Source of the DNA: Triplophysa rosa
Taxonomy: Eukaryota > Chordata > Actinopteri > Cypriniformes > Nemacheilidae
NCBI RefSeq assembly: GCF_024868665.1
Contig: NC_079891.1
Coordinates: 26,029,525-26,093,524 of the forward strand
Length of the DNA stretch: 64,000 nt
Direction of reading: 5' to 3'
The notes beneath the pieces are model-generated. The model made no database searches and was not told the origin of the DNA. It saw only the letters and a list, made by a program, of their open reading frames with translations. The translations under genes were made by a program, and so were the position numbers. Positions 38,601-53,600 of this stretch are shown here, piece after piece (positions within the stretch are counted from its first letter, which is position 1; each line of letters opens with the position of its first letter).

Positions 38601-41600
38601 ATTTTATGTTTGCATTTGGCGAGCTACAGAAATTATATTTTGCGTGCATATGATACGCATGTGTTTTGCGTGCACTTTTTATGTACATACCGACTTAACC
38701 CACACCATACCAAGGGGGTAATCATATACACGTAAAAAGTAATGAATGCGTATATAGCAAGCCAAATACAAACATAAACTCTTACTATAGATAGGCAGTA
38801 CTAGTAGATCGGGTAGGATATTTAAATAAATAAATTAATATTATAAATGTATGAATAGTCCACTGATTCCAGGCCACCTGGAATTGTCCCCGTGCTCCAT
38901 GTCCGTTCCAGGGCTGATAGTGGTGAGCTAAGCTGCCAGTACAAGAAACAATTATTTTTTTCTTGATGATGCATAAGAGATCCATGAGATCAAATAAATT
39001 CACTTAATCGAGCAGATGAGTGGACTGTGCTGCAAACATATAAAAAGTGTCTGCATTTCTTGCTTTGGTCTTCGTCAGAAGCGACTTGCACCACCTGCTG
39101 GTGAAGCGGTCAGGCAGCAGGTAGAGATCATGTATTGGCGGAATCGGCGCTCTGTTGCTTCTCCTGGGATTCCCGGATGTGAAACTTTGAATTTCAAGTC
39201 GAATTTGAACCACTGAATTTGTGGAAGCGAATTTTTAAACCGAAATAATATGGACTGAAAATTGTCTGTCGAAAATTAAAGGTTGTATTTAAAAACAAGT
39301 TGAATTTTTTAAGTGAAATTTAAAAGGCGAATTTTAATTATTGAACTTTTTAACGGTGAAATTGTGCGTGAAATGTTTCAATTTGAAATATTCACAGCTT
39401 AAATATACAACCATATTGAATTGCAGACTCTAAAAATGCAAGCACTGGTAATGCAACAGCTTTATTTTTGATTAGTGGTAATTCAACATGCTTTTTTGCT
39501 TCAAAGACTAATGGCATTGAAATACTTCCATAGGTCTAGCTTTTCCTTTCTTACTGCCCAGTGCTATGAAGGATGGTCATCATTTTCTCTCTCACATATG
39601 GGTAAATACCGTATGATTTACTTTCTGGCATAGACCACAAAAAAAATAAATGCAGGGTTATTTTCAACCCAGCAGTGGGTCAAAAAGGGACGAGTATTGA
39701 TTAAAAACATTGTTGGGTCAAATATAAACCATTTGCTAGGTTAATTTAACCCAAGAGCTGGGTTCGTTCCTTTTTTTGAACCAACTCTGGGTTGAAAATA
39801 ACCCAGCCAGCTTTCTGATCAATGGAAGTAAAGGCAATGACAAAAAGCACCATGAGTACCAAGTACCACAGTACAGCCCATATGACTGTAAGTCCTCTCA
39901 ATAGTGCAGCTTTGTGTGGGGAACAGAAAGTTGGAAAGTTTTGATTATAAATTGTGAATTCCAAATTTGGTGCAACAAATGTACAAAACACACGAGCGTC
40001 CGTTTCAACAGCCATCATTGACATCAAATCTGGAGTGATCGCAATACAGCATCTTGAAAAATATGTGGATGCAAATAAAATTTGAGATAAAATTTCATAG
40101 CAGAAGCTTTTTCAATTTCAACTTCAAAAACGTGATTCTTACGGATGCTGTTTGTTACTATGGAGCTTTACATCCCCTGGACACCATTCACTTTCATTGT
40201 ACAGAAAAGCACGGACTTTTCTATCAACATTTCATCAACATCTTTACTTTTCTTATGAAAGAAATAAAATCTGTGCAGAACAACACGTGGGGGGAGTAAA
40301 ACATGACATTAGTTGTTTGTTTTTTGTGGATGTGCTATTCCTGTAACATTTACTTGTGTGTGTAATAGTGAACGAGTATTCCTGCACTTCACTCAATTAC
40401 AGACATCTGTCCTTCATGACAAAGGCGTTGCATTATTAATTGGGGTTCCCTCTCTTGGGAGCGGGTGTCAGAAGGATAGAGTTCATCTCTGCATATCTGT
40501 GTAGCATATAGCTCGATTCATGTGTGACATGTGTGCGACTGTGTGTATTTGAGACTCAATTGGATTATACATTTTCATACCCGTATAGTAATTCCTCTCA
40601 TGCGGTGACCGCTGCTTCCCCTCTTATACTCTCTCACTCTCGTCTTTCCCTTCTTCACTCAGGGAGGAAAAACGGAGAACATGACAAAAACTATGACACA
40701 TTGGACCTACCCAAGCGCACAGAACCCACTAAAGGTAGGTCTTTCTTTGACACCCTCGAATTATTACATCTTTAAGCGGCCAGTCTTCTGAAAAGGCAAC
40801 AGGAAATGGCCTGACTCTTTGGTCTCTCTCTGAAAGAGAGGAATCTGTCATATACAGTACGCATGTGAATAGCTCGTGGGAAGTCAATTCGAGCAGCTTA
40901 CGGTGTAAAATAAGCTTATATTACTCCAAATGTTCTTCTTGCTGTTACTGTAGAGGACTATTGAGGATTTTGCTGCAAAGTATTGTGGGATGTGATAAAT
41001 CTATGAACATCAACAAAGATTTCAGTAAGCTGAATTTTGAGAAGAGCATACAAAGATCCTCTGGGAGATTTTGGGTATCGAGTAACAATGCTGTTCTGCA
41101 CAAGCGTTTTCTCATTGTGACAACACAGTCGTAAATCCTCTGAGGCACAGTGTTAGTGTATTTCAGTGCGATTGATATCCCTGACTTCATTCAGGTAGAA
41201 TGAGAGTGATTTACTATAGAGACAGGCTAGCTTGAGCTCGACTAGAGCCCGATGGGTTAAACCATCTGTGTAGGGGTTGTATAAGAGGGGCTCGAACCTT
41301 CAACTATAGTGATTGTCTAAAATGAATCCCAAGAGATTCGGGTAAAGTGAACAGTCATCAAAGAGCTCATGAATACCTCTTTCCTCCTGACAGACTGATC
41401 TAGGATCCTTTTACCTCAAGAGCTGCACTTAGTGAGGCAGGAAAAAGGTTTTATTGAGGCTAATCTTTTATGTATTACTATAGTCGAGTCGTCAAGAGGA
41501 AAGAAAACGTAGTGTAATACAATGACCTGGTTTTCTCCATTATAGAGGACTAAACTCTCTTTCATTGGAAAAACACCAGCGTTAGATGATGGTGAATGAA

Positions 41601-44600
41601 AAAAGGTGATATGAACTTCAGAAGGGACATCAAAGCCTTTGTAGTGTGATTTGGAGGAAGTAGTGGGAACAATCTGATCTGTGACTAAAGTATTGCTTGT
41701 TTGTTTTTAGGGATGTTGTGGGTCATTTCTGCTAGGCAGTACATTTTTATGTCCCCATCATACAAGCATATGCCACCATACTGAATAAAATATTACACTT
41801 GTAAATTGTAGTACACTTGTACCTAATCAGCACCAAAAGCCTTAAACTGTTCCTTGATGACATCATCTTTCAGGATGAGAAAGACATCATTTTAGTGAGA
41901 TAAAACTTTCAACTATTGGTGGGTCTCATGAATTCTGTTATTTTTTTATGTTAAGCTGACACTACGTAAAATAACTGTCAATCCTTCACTGAAGGACTTT
42001 ACTTTAATCCCATCCCCTTAGTTCCATGTTATTTTTTAACCTGTTACTGTATGTAAATAATTAAGGGGCTGTGTCCACCGAGGCGCATTTACGCGGCTGA
42101 AAACGGCAGGAGCTCGGCTGAAAACGCCCGCTGTAGGCGCAGAGTTCTGGCCAAAGTTGAGCATTTTTCAACTCAGGGCGCTCGGTCGAACGCCGGCGCT
42201 GAGCGTGAAAAAAACGCATAGCACCAGCGCAGAGCGCAGAAAAAAAACGTCAGCTGATGGCTTTTTTTAAAAGCGCGGCGTTTCCATAGGAAACAATTGA
42301 AAAAACATGCCGGCCGCAGGCGTAAACGCCTCGGTGGACACAGCCTCTAAGTGTCATATACCCCTTATACCCCTTAAGTGGCCCGAACGTAACTTCCGCT
42401 ACACGTCTGCAAAGAACAGAGTTCCTGCAGACTATTTCTGAAAACAAACAAAAGAAACCGAGAAGAACCGTTACTTTGCTGAACTTGCCTCTCCAATATT
42501 TTGAATTGAGAACAAAGCTCAACTGCTAGATGTCAATGTCCCGTAAGATTTCTTCAAATGCGACAAAGTTACACGACCCATTTAACATTCAATAAACATT
42601 CAACAAATCGTTTATTTAATACAATTATTATACAATCAAATAATGATAATATAAATGAATATTAATATAAATGAAAGCAAAAATAAATAGTTATCTTATT
42701 AGCCACTATCCAGACCAATAAACAAACACAGACCGGAAGTTAACTTCGGTTAGGCGCGTGCGTCAGATGAAACCGTCTAATGGTCGGTTTCATCAAAAGC
42801 ATGCGCATGGTCCAAAGTTTACTTCAGGTCTGTGTTTGCTTATAATTGAACAATTTGTTGTATATTTAATTTATAGTAATATTTTATTGTAGGTTAATTG
42901 TAATCAATTAAATTAAAACTACAGTTATTGATTAGGGATGTAATCTCACTGTACGATAATACCTATAAAGTTCACGGTACAATATTTATTGCAATATTTA
43001 AAATGACAAATGATGACCTGGAAACGTGGCATAAGCATCCTCTTTTCTTAGAGGTATGAGTTATAGAATGAGATGGCTCAAATGGCCTAAAAATCCCTTT
43101 TATAAAATAAAATAATTGCACCAGCTGGACCTTGCCAAAGGTAACATCTATTATTTTTCAAACATTCTCTATGTTAGGCCCGAAAGACCTATCGTTTCAT
43201 ACAGACATGTGACCACAATAATATTGAGACAATTTTGCTATTGCAATAACACGATATCGATAAGATTGCTACATCCCTATTATTGATTCTTTGCGGAGGT
43301 CTACTGGAAGTTAAATTTGGGCCACATAATATTTATGTTGTTGCCGCTGAAACCATCTATAGAAATACGTTAAATTATGACACGGGCATATTTATCTTTT
43401 CAAAGGGAGCTTTGAAAAAAACAAGAAAAGGACATAACAGGAATGACCTAATTACTGACCAGAGAAATCAACAGTAGCATATGGGTTTGTGTGAAAATGT
43501 GCTGACTGTTGCAGAACTGAACAAGGCAGTGTTTATGTGTGTGTACTATACAGTTTTTACAGCATAATAGTCATTATTTCTAAGCAAAGTCCCCACAATG
43601 TATTTTTTTACGATTTCAGCGGCAACATCATAAACAAACATTATGTGGCCCAAACTTAACTTCCAGTAGATGTTTAATAGGTCTGTCTTCCAAGAACATT
43701 TGTGATTTGTTAGTTTCGCTGACTAATTAATACTTTAGATGCTGTCAGGATCTTAACAGTTCACACAGTCCACGCTTTCATAAAGGTATAATGGCACATG
43801 CTCCTAGTCAATTTTCATTAGCCACATTAGCATGCAAAATGAGGATGTTGTTGAACTAGATTATATTTAATCGCAGCGGTTTATCGGTGTAAGCTCATTT
43901 ACCCTTTTATCGCCCAAGTCAAGCATACAGAAGAGTTTAAATAAGGATTGGTCACGTTTCGGGTTATAATTAAGGGATGGTTTTGATAGGAAGTTCAAGA
44001 AAAATATCTTCACTTCATATCTACCTCATTTATTTTGACTTTTTGAGACGTTAATTACCTCCTGTCTTCACCAGGGTTTCTTTTAGGAACGTTGAGGGAA
44101 GTTTTAAAAGCCTTTTTTATACAATGTCCATAAGCTGATATGCACTCTGTGTGACCATCGGTAGAGTTATAATTTCACAAGCAATTAATAAGCAAACGTA
44201 TGGGAGGCAAATCCTACCAAGTTTAAATAAATAAATTAAACGATGAAAATGAAAACCAGATTAGCAATTTCATTATACACAACTGCACGCACAATATGTG
44301 CCAAAATAAAATGAAATTATTTCATTTTTATTTTTACACTGACAAATTGAAAAAGAAAATGCAATTGGTGATTTGACATTTCATTTTCACTAAAATCTCG
44401 AGGCAAGACTGCTAATATGAAAATGAAAAGGCAAATGTGAAAAAGAAATTGCAAAAACATTTTTTACAAAGGTTTTTATTAATGTTCACGCAATAATACT
44501 GACACAATTCAAATTAAAATGTAAAGTTTGATTTTTATTTTATTTTCTCTTTTTTCATTTTCGTTTTCATTGTTCAAAGTCATGCAAATTACATGTTAAT

Positions 44601-47600
44601 CAGTGGGTGTGGACGAGCGCCTGCATTACTGGGAACGCCCACAAAAACGTCATAAAAACGTTCGCTTACGGTATCATCATACCTCCCATACAAACGTGCT
44701 ATTGCACTGAATATCAACATCGCTGTGATTTGATCATAGGCATGAGCAGCCCAAAAGTTTGAGTGTGATATTGCTAAAATAGTCTATAAACAAAAGAATG
44801 TAATATCTGTAATAATTCATAGTTGTTTCAGCTGTTTGTTCAGCTAATAACCATAGTTAAAAGCAAAACCAACACAGATTTTTGTGTTTGACAGAACATA
44901 TCATATACTTGCACTAGAAACCAGATATCCTCACCTGAACCTTTGTTTTGAGTGTAATGTGCACACAAGCGTTCACATTTGTCCATGAGGAGACTATTAG
45001 GGTTTAGAAAAGCTACGAGATTAGAAAAAGTAAACACTTAAACTGAGCTGATGTCAGATGAGTTCGGCAACCAGCAAGTTAATTAATTTCCAATGAAAAG
45101 ACCAGGGGCAACTGAGTTTACTGTGCATTGGGACTTTATCCATTCTGAGTGATATTTCCACTGATCTTCAACCTCACGGCATAAACGCAGTTGTGACAGC
45201 CGTGCTTGGAGCATTGAGCATGTTTGGTCACTTAGCCGGAGCAGAGACATACTGTATAGCCATTGTTTATTCACTGAGCATCTTTGTCGAACTTTCTGCC
45301 TCTAGCATTTGGAGGTACCTCAGAGAGAGGACCTGTTTGAAAACTGCAAGCCATGAAACATTTAAAGGCTTCTCACGGCAACACATGCACCCATGGAAAA
45401 AAGAAGGGAGAGCTGTAATTTGGGATTCTGTAATAAATTGAGAACGACACGGAGGGCATGATGAGGATATGTTAACTGCAATGACATTTAAACCTTTTTT
45501 CGGTCACAAACATTTTGTTCTGGGTGCCAGTAGCGATGTGCCATTAATACTCCTATTGATTTTTTTCAATATTTAATGTAAACAGTGCTGTTAAGCCATA
45601 CATTCCCCTTTTAAAAATTGACCATGGTGTAGTATCAATGTTATGTTTATTTATTTAGTAGTAAAACCATGGTAGCCACAAATTAAGCTTTTGCTACAGT
45701 AACCATAGTTTAACCTTGATAGTTGTACTAAAACTGTGGTTATACAAATGGTAATCTGCCTAAAAACATGGGTACTACACAAAGAAACAAAAATAAAGGG
45801 TGCTTGACACTAGAACTCCCGGAAATCTATCATTACGAGAGTGGCCGTAGCGGTCATTTTGACCGCTCGTACTAGAATGTACTGAATGTCATTTTGTCAT
45901 GGAATATTTACATTCAAAGCTTCTATTGAGATTATAGAATGAAGCTTTGAATGTCTGTTGTCATACTGTATATTATAATGCGATCACACTAAAAAAATTT
46001 GAAATCCTCAACCACTGCGAAGCGAACTCAAAGGGGCGTACATAATTAGATTATTTCAAATAAAATAAATAATTTATATGTTTCATTTTTGTATATAATT
46101 TTGAAAAAGCTACGAGACCGCACCCGAAGGTGTGTGCCTCGCTTTGTGTCCGGTGTTCTGTTTTACGACACAAGCGGATGTTTTTTCAACGCAGTGAAAA
46201 TGTAGTTTTTGAAAGTCTAAACGGCAACAAATATGGATTGATGCAGAATATTTTGTTAGATTAAAACATGTTGTGAATTTTAGAAATGATAACATCTATC
46301 CTTTTTCAATATATTTTGCCTTTTGGATTTTACAACGCTCAAGAGCTATATTTGGATCACACGAATCGCGCCCACCACTGGAATCAAAATGTATGAATAA
46401 ATGGATGTGTTTTGTTAGGATAGGTAATAGGTAACCAACGTGATTTAAAGATGAGGTAACACACGCAGTTTCTGCCAATCTCATATTAATCTTGAGTACC
46501 TATACAGTAGTATTGCATAGTTTGTATCTTCGAAGAGTATTTGGTTTGATCATATTTATAAAAGACAGATACAGCTGTAGGATTATTTCCAGAAAAATAA
46601 TCGAGCTGCTGGAGGCATGCAGGGGGGCCGGAACTACAGCACGAGCACACAATACATCATCGCATCATCCCTGCGTAACTGGTGAATGCATGAAATAGCA
46701 TGTTACCTCCACTTTAAATGTGCTTTAATCACAAATGCATTTTGGGTTGCTGTCAGTCAAAAAAGGATTCCGTTTGACTGACGTGTTTTAAATGTTTTTG
46801 TCAGTTTGTCATGATTTTCAGGTGTTATTGAAGTCACCATCTTTGACATTTACTTTAATCATTGTCGCCATGGTTACCGTTGTCATTCACAGCTATTGTG
46901 ACACTTGGGAAGAGGCTTGGGGCTTCGTTTAACTATTTATACAGTTATAATTCGTACTCCTGTAGGCTTTTGAATGAATAGGATCATTTTGGTTGTGAGC
47001 GTAGCCGTTATGTTTCTAAGTCTGTGAAAGATGGGGACATTGTGAATTAATCAAGTTATTTCTTCCGCTGACTTTGGCTTCATCCTTTTTTTAATGCTTA
47101 AATTGTCATCATGATGACATCACGTGGAGGGAGCGATGATGAATCAGCTTAAATATGTTCCGATGTTTCATTGTCCTGCATCTCGTGACTTGTTTCATAC
47201 AGTGTACATACAGTACATATAACCCATACATGTAGGCCTATACGTATAATCTTTAAATCTGAATGAACTGCAGTTTTATTAAAAATTCTAAACATTCTTC
47301 TGTCAATTTTGCAAAAGATTTAGTGGCAGCATTTGTGCTTGATACATTGTATATTTATGTTTTACCTCGTCTTTTACCTTGTTGTTAATCCGCGACAAAA
47401 CCTGTGCTGTATCTCCCTGTTCTACGCCTTTTAATTATAGAGATGAATCACTTTCTACTTAAAAGTGTCATCGCAAAGTACATTGCTTGTTTGCACTTTG
47501 GACGCCATCTCCCAAGGTTATATAACTCTGATTCAGATAGATAATACATTTGTTACTCTTCTCCTGAAGAGTTGTGCGTGCCTTTCATTGCATTGCTCCG

Positions 47601-50600
47601 TATCTCATTTAATTTGCCTTTGTTGCCTGCTGACAACTCTGGAGATGCATGTATTCGCCAAACAGGGCTGAGCGTTCCAGATGAGATGGCTCACGTCTTC
47701 CCACGGTGCCTGATGGCTTTGTTTGTGAACCCTCTATTTAATTTAGAACGCTTTTTAACAACAGGAACGGCATTCCTAATTGGGATGTTTTACAGCAATC
47801 CACACTTGAGAGATCCATTTGGGCTATCTGTTTGAGTCCTCCATTAGTAGCGTAATGGAAACTGCTGAGATGAAGTCCTTAGCTATAAAACCGAAGATCA
47901 CGTTTTTTTTCTCATATGTTTTGTTAATGAACTCCGATTCTTTGGTGTCGCCGCTGTTTATCAGAGCTGTACATTTCACAATTACACTATCATGCCTCAT
48001 CCGGCCCCACTTTATGTCAACACTGTCTGCCTCCCACATGCTGTGAGACGCCTCTGTGATTTTGAAATGACTGTCTCCCTACTTCTACTGTAAATCTCAA
48101 ACACTTAAACTTGCCGTTGGAAGGGATTTACTGGGTTAACATAATTTAAGAAATAAACTAGAGGACAAGGCATTATTCACAGTGCACTCTTTTTTATATT
48201 TTTATTTTAGATTATTGAATAAAATATTTGTTACAGCATTCACACTGCGTAGATGAAAGTAATTGTATAGTTTATTAAATTAAAATCATCATTTTGACAT
48301 CACTATTGTCTATAGTAAACTGTGTTTTCATGAATTGTAATAAACCAGTGACGCAGAAAAACACGATTACATGGAAGTTTGAGACTTGCCGGGTTTCTCG
48401 CGTGCAGTGACGTCGTCGTCGATAGTCTGTTTAATAATAAAAAATGCAGCGGGTGAATGGTCACAAGCTGTATTTTTATATCTCTTCTCATGTCTGCAGT
48501 ACCTGCATATTCAACAATAGTTCTTCATTTTGAAGTTTCTACATCAACTGCATGATTCGAGAGCGGACTTTTATGCGTTATTTTACTATTACTTCCGTTT
48601 GGGACTTTTACTGTTGCGCTGTCAGACATGCGCACATAAACAAAACTGAGAGAAAACCAGTGCAGTGCGAAATCAGAGTAAAAACGACCTCTACCGAGCG
48701 GGTTTTGCTTATGCCGTTTATGCGATTTCCCTGATAAAAAGAAAACCGTTTTACGCGTTTACATGACCTTACTTGTTATCAGCTTATTAAAACCTGTTAA
48801 AGAGCTTATTAAAGATACATGCAAGGTTAAAGAGTTTGTTAACTCTAACTATCATATGTGGTATCGTTTGAAAGCTTTGGGTCTTTGGCTTTCTGGAGAA
48901 GTGCACCATTTTGGCATTTATCGTACAGAAAAAAACTTATTTAGGTGGAAATTCATCATATCCCCATAGCCCCTTTAAAATCATATATGTTTATGATTAT
49001 GAACATTTTTCATAACGCTCAAGTATGTCCAACATGTTCAAGTTATATATCAAATGAAAGCTCTTATTCTACAAAATATAGATCTCCAGTTGGATTTATT
49101 GATATTTTACCACAGATCGAATGCAAGTCGAATGGATTATGATGTATGAAATTGATATTTGTAAACAAACAACACATCCATCGAATATATAAACTAATAA
49201 CTGCATCCCACCATTAAACTTAGCCACAAATGCTACATAATATTTTTCGTTAGGTTGTTTTCTACAAAATAAGTCCATTCCAACATCTTTTCGTGGTTTT
49301 AAAAAGGTTTTAAAAGCTTCCAATGTCTCCCATCAACGTGCTGCGTCAGCAACGCCACATAAAACCACATAAAAGCTTGGATAGTTAAAAATTCAGTAAA
49401 ATATCTGAACCTCTGTCTATCCACATTAGATACATTTTAAATGGAAGCTCAGACCCTGACCTCTACGTAGACTCCTCATTTGTCCAAATAGGCGGATCAG
49501 AGGCTGAGATATAGCATTCAATTCAATTCAATTTTATTTATAAAATAAAATGTGTTTTTTGTGTTTACCATAAGACTATCAACACATACAATCATGTTTA
49601 TCACTTTCAACAGTATTTTATGAAATTTTGAGGGGTTTCCTATAAATGACACAAGAATTTCTAATTTACACCACTCTATGTGGGTATGGTGGGCTTTTAA
49701 AATTGGGTATGTCAAATTCAGGCGGAAATCCCAAAAATGTCACAGAGTTAAACAGGTTAAGCATAACCGGAGTAAGACTGTGAAATGTGCATTGTGCAGT
49801 GTAACACACATTTAAATCAGGCTGTGAATTTAAGGTACAGTATACATTTGATCATATTGTATGTTCTTTGGGAGTCGAACCTCTTGGCGTTGGAGCAAGA
49901 GCAACCACATGCCACACCAGTCATGGGTGGGGTACTGTCGCACCTCCATCTACCCATCTCTCTCTCCGCCCATGAGGAATGTAACACCCAGACATTTACA
50001 CAAACAGCACTCTGTCATCTTCTCCCATCCGCCCTTCACGGCATCTCTCCCTTGCCCCTTTTTCCCGTGTTAGAAATCACACGCTCTTGAGAGTGAAATC
50101 AGAGTAAAACACACACATCGCCCGAAGATGACTGCAGCCTCTCATCATGGCAGACGTGTTTGAGACACACACGGAGATGGCTTACATTAGTACTCATTAG
50201 GTGGTCTTGATAACCCTTAACAGCAACCTAGTTCCTCTGAAGGACATAAACAAGCTGGCATGTACACATCCTGCCTTCTCGGAAGGTCTGTGTTTGGGAA
50301 GATTACTCATTTGAGACATTTCGGGGTGTGCGCCAGGGACGGTGATACCACCCATGGAGGTGCCAATCTGTCAAAAAAAATTGCCAATGCCATCCTGTGG
50401 CCTGCCAATCATTATCACACCCACTGCTGACAATATTGATTCTATTGTACCACAGCAAGCAGCACAGCTTACGATCTACAACAGACCATCAGCTTTTATG
50501 CGGCATGATGCTGAGAGGCATTATAAGATGCCTAGAGACAGTAAATATGCAGTGTTTGGATTAGTTTATTAGCACTCTGTAGTACTTTTAAATGTATTCA

Positions 50601-53600
50601 CTACCCCTTAAAGGTTTGATGTAGGCATGGGCCGAATACCGGTTTCGAGGTACAGTATACCACGGTTTGGACAGTCACGGTTGGTTTTAAAACCCACTAA
50701 AAGTTTCTGTTATACCGTTCCAAAGGTATGAGCTGTTTTGTGCAGGTTCTTTGCTATATTTTGTTTATGCTTAATTAGTTTTAGATTAGATTAGATTCAG
50801 CTTTATTGTCATTACACATGTAAAAGGCAACGAAATGTAGTTTAGGTCTAACCAGAAGTGCAATAAGCAAGTGCAGGATATACAGTTGTGCATAAATACA
50901 TAAATACAGGATAAAGCAAAATTATGAAGAATTTACAAGTGGGAATGTACTATGACCATTATATACAGATGGCTATTTACTGAAAACAGAAATTTACTGA
51001 TGGATATGTACAATATAAATTAGACTATGCAGAACAGTAGTGCAATGAATATAAAGTGTGCATAAATTATGGACAGCAGTTATTAAGTTAAAGTAAACAG
51101 TGCAGTAGATGAGTTATTGCAGTATTCAGTACATTTAATGTACTAATTAGTTGTTTGCTCATCTGCATTTAATTTATTTATGTATGTATATATGTATGGA
51201 TGAATGCATGTACGTTTATTTACTGAAAGTGCCTGTAAAAGAAGACTAGAAAGGGGTGCCATGCTTTCAAAATGTTTGGGAAGCACTGATTTAACGTGAT
51301 ATACTGTAAATGTTTACTATTGTTTCAAATATTTTGTTCAAATCAAAATCAGATCTATTGTGTTCAATGTTTTTTACTCAGACATTTTAAATAACACATT
51401 TTATAGCTGCAGCCGCAATACCGCCATACCGCGAAACCGTGATAGTTTGGCATAAGGTTACCATACCGTCAAAATCTCATACCGGCCCATGACTAGTTTG
51501 ATGTCTCTTATTCACAAGCGTTGTGAGCTTTTGTTTACAGTAGCAAGTTGGCATGGCAATTTCAGTTATTTCCGTTATCGCATCATGTCTCAAAAGGACG
51601 CTAGAGACCCCTAGGAGTTCTACAGATATGGGCGTGAATTCAGTCCAGTGTATTTTTTTTTAATAAATTTGTTTTAATTTTCTAATGAAAGAAAATTGTT
51701 CAACAAAATAATCTAAATCATTTCAATAAATGCCATAAAATCTTTTATATTTTTTGCAATATGTTTATATAATATCTTTACTATATAATTTTATTGATAA
51801 TTGTCTAATGCAGTTTTTTTATTGCAGAAGTACATTTTTCTGTTTGGTAACCCATGGGCAAGCATGGCAACAGTCGCATCGCATGCTCTTTCAAGTAGTG
51901 CACCACTGAGATATTAATATACACTTGTTCCCTATGCTGTGTACATGCTCCCTGAAACTTGTAATGTAACCTAAGATGGCCACATACCTACATGTCTTTG
52001 TGAATGTACACATTGTTATTGTGACCTGACAATGCTTGGTCCTTGGTGACACCTGGCATACGCACAGGAAAGACCGAGGGCCGATGTAACGCTGGATTCA
52101 TGGCATCACTCACAAGGCACAATCAGGTTCAGGTGTGCCCCATCCCCCTCATTACATTCTGCCAGCAGTGTTTCATTGTCACACACCATATTTTGGGCAC
52201 CCGCTCCATCACGACCCTGCACCTGGTCCAGTGATAATCTGATCCCAGATCAGTCAAAAAAGCATCCTTCCATCTAGATCTTTTAGAAGTGCTTGCAAAT
52301 AGCGTGTGATGCCAGGAGGCTGCAAGAAACTTAATGATGGATGTAATGGGTGATACGCATCATTACGCATATGTTATTGTTTGTGAAAACAAGTCTGGCA
52401 GACAGTGTCTAATGGGGATGTGATGGGCTGCAGGTATACAGGAGTTTGACCTCATTACATATTTGGGTTAAGTGGATTTTGAATGCTCATATTTTGCTCA
52501 CTCAATGTATATATACAGAATGTGAAAAGTGATATATGATGATATGATAAATGATATGATATGAAAAATGATATATATATATATATATATATATATAATC
52601 TCATCAGATGAATATTTGGTTGGGTTTGCTTTATAGTTTCTATTATTCAACAAGCGCTTAATAATAGTTTTGATGTTTATTAGTATTGCCATTGAGTTAT
52701 TTTACACACCACAGTCTGGCTGAGCAGAAGAGCTATGCATTCTATATTATCATCCCGTGCATGTTCATGATACAGCAACCCATTCTTCACCGGCCTAATG
52801 GCTTATGCGATAATTACAGGGCTGAATTAAACTACCGGGAGGGAATAGAGTGAGATTTACCCTCCCATCGGGGCCTTTGTGTGCAGCTTTTCAGCTCGAA
52901 GAGGATGTTTCTGTTTCTCCGAGAGATGCTTCACATACACACACACACTTGAATGCAATTAGGCACAGATTACTCGGCAAGCTGTCAACACAAAGAGCTG
53001 CCAGAGTTTATTGTTTCCTGTTTGGCCAACACGTCTCTTTATAAATTGACTCTTTAAAGCGAAAACTGTCATCTGCAAAACGCGAGAGCGGGTGACGCGT
53101 CTGCGACGGCTGCACTTTATTCTTTAGATTATAATTTGCGGGGCAGGTTTTTTGTGCCGATGAAGAATGGGGCGTCAGAGGCTGGCGGATAGGAGATGAA
53201 GTGCCATAGAGGAAGTTACAGAGCAGGTGAGAGAGGGAAACCGAGAGCGTGTGATTATTTATCACATGCTAGAGCATGAGACAGGAGGAAGGTGGGTTGT
53301 GAAGAATGGGATATGACATCAAGCCTGCAAAGGGACATCTTTCTCCAAGGCAAGGCAGATCAGACATTTGCGTCCCAGCAATGACTCAAACAAGCATAAC
53401 AAAGACGCTGTGTGGCTGGAAGAGAAGGAAAGTGCATCAGCCTGAAAAAAGTGTGGGAGAGAATAGAAAAAAGGTTGGAGGTGGACGGTTTTAAAATATT
53501 TTGAATTTTTGTGGCATTTTCTTACAAGCTGACGTTAATGTACCTTTTTGTGCATACATACAATATTAAACCAGGCCAGGTTTTGCCTACAAAGTCTGGG

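Larger units (their letters stand above)
35804..39532. mobile_element. 3.7-kb element with ~570-bp terminal inverted repeats and 6-bp target duplication
   Basis: Left arm 35804-36376 and right arm 38963-39532 are inverse copies differing, by eye, at about nine substitutions and a 3-nt gap (about 98% alike). They start TATGGAAGTATTTCAATGCC. GGTCTA flanks both ends (35798-35803 and 39533-39538). The unique middle (36377-38962) holds no long frame or recognisable transposase, so the copy is probably non-autonomous. Each arm contains the same 69-codon frame (36123-36332 +, 39004-39213 -), starting [20 protein letters not shown], of unknown meaning. Six-base duplications are reported for IS3EU, Dada and Maverick/Polinton elements; I cannot assign a superfamily. 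The high arm identity implies a recent insertion. Confidence 0.88.
35595..40662 (+). other. arvcf intron hosting the long-TIR element
   Basis: 5.1-kb intron, of which 3.7 kb is the element at 35804-39532. The remainder contains a small palindromic repeat (39655-39808) and a degraded foldback fragment near 40165-40300. Confidence 0.75.
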
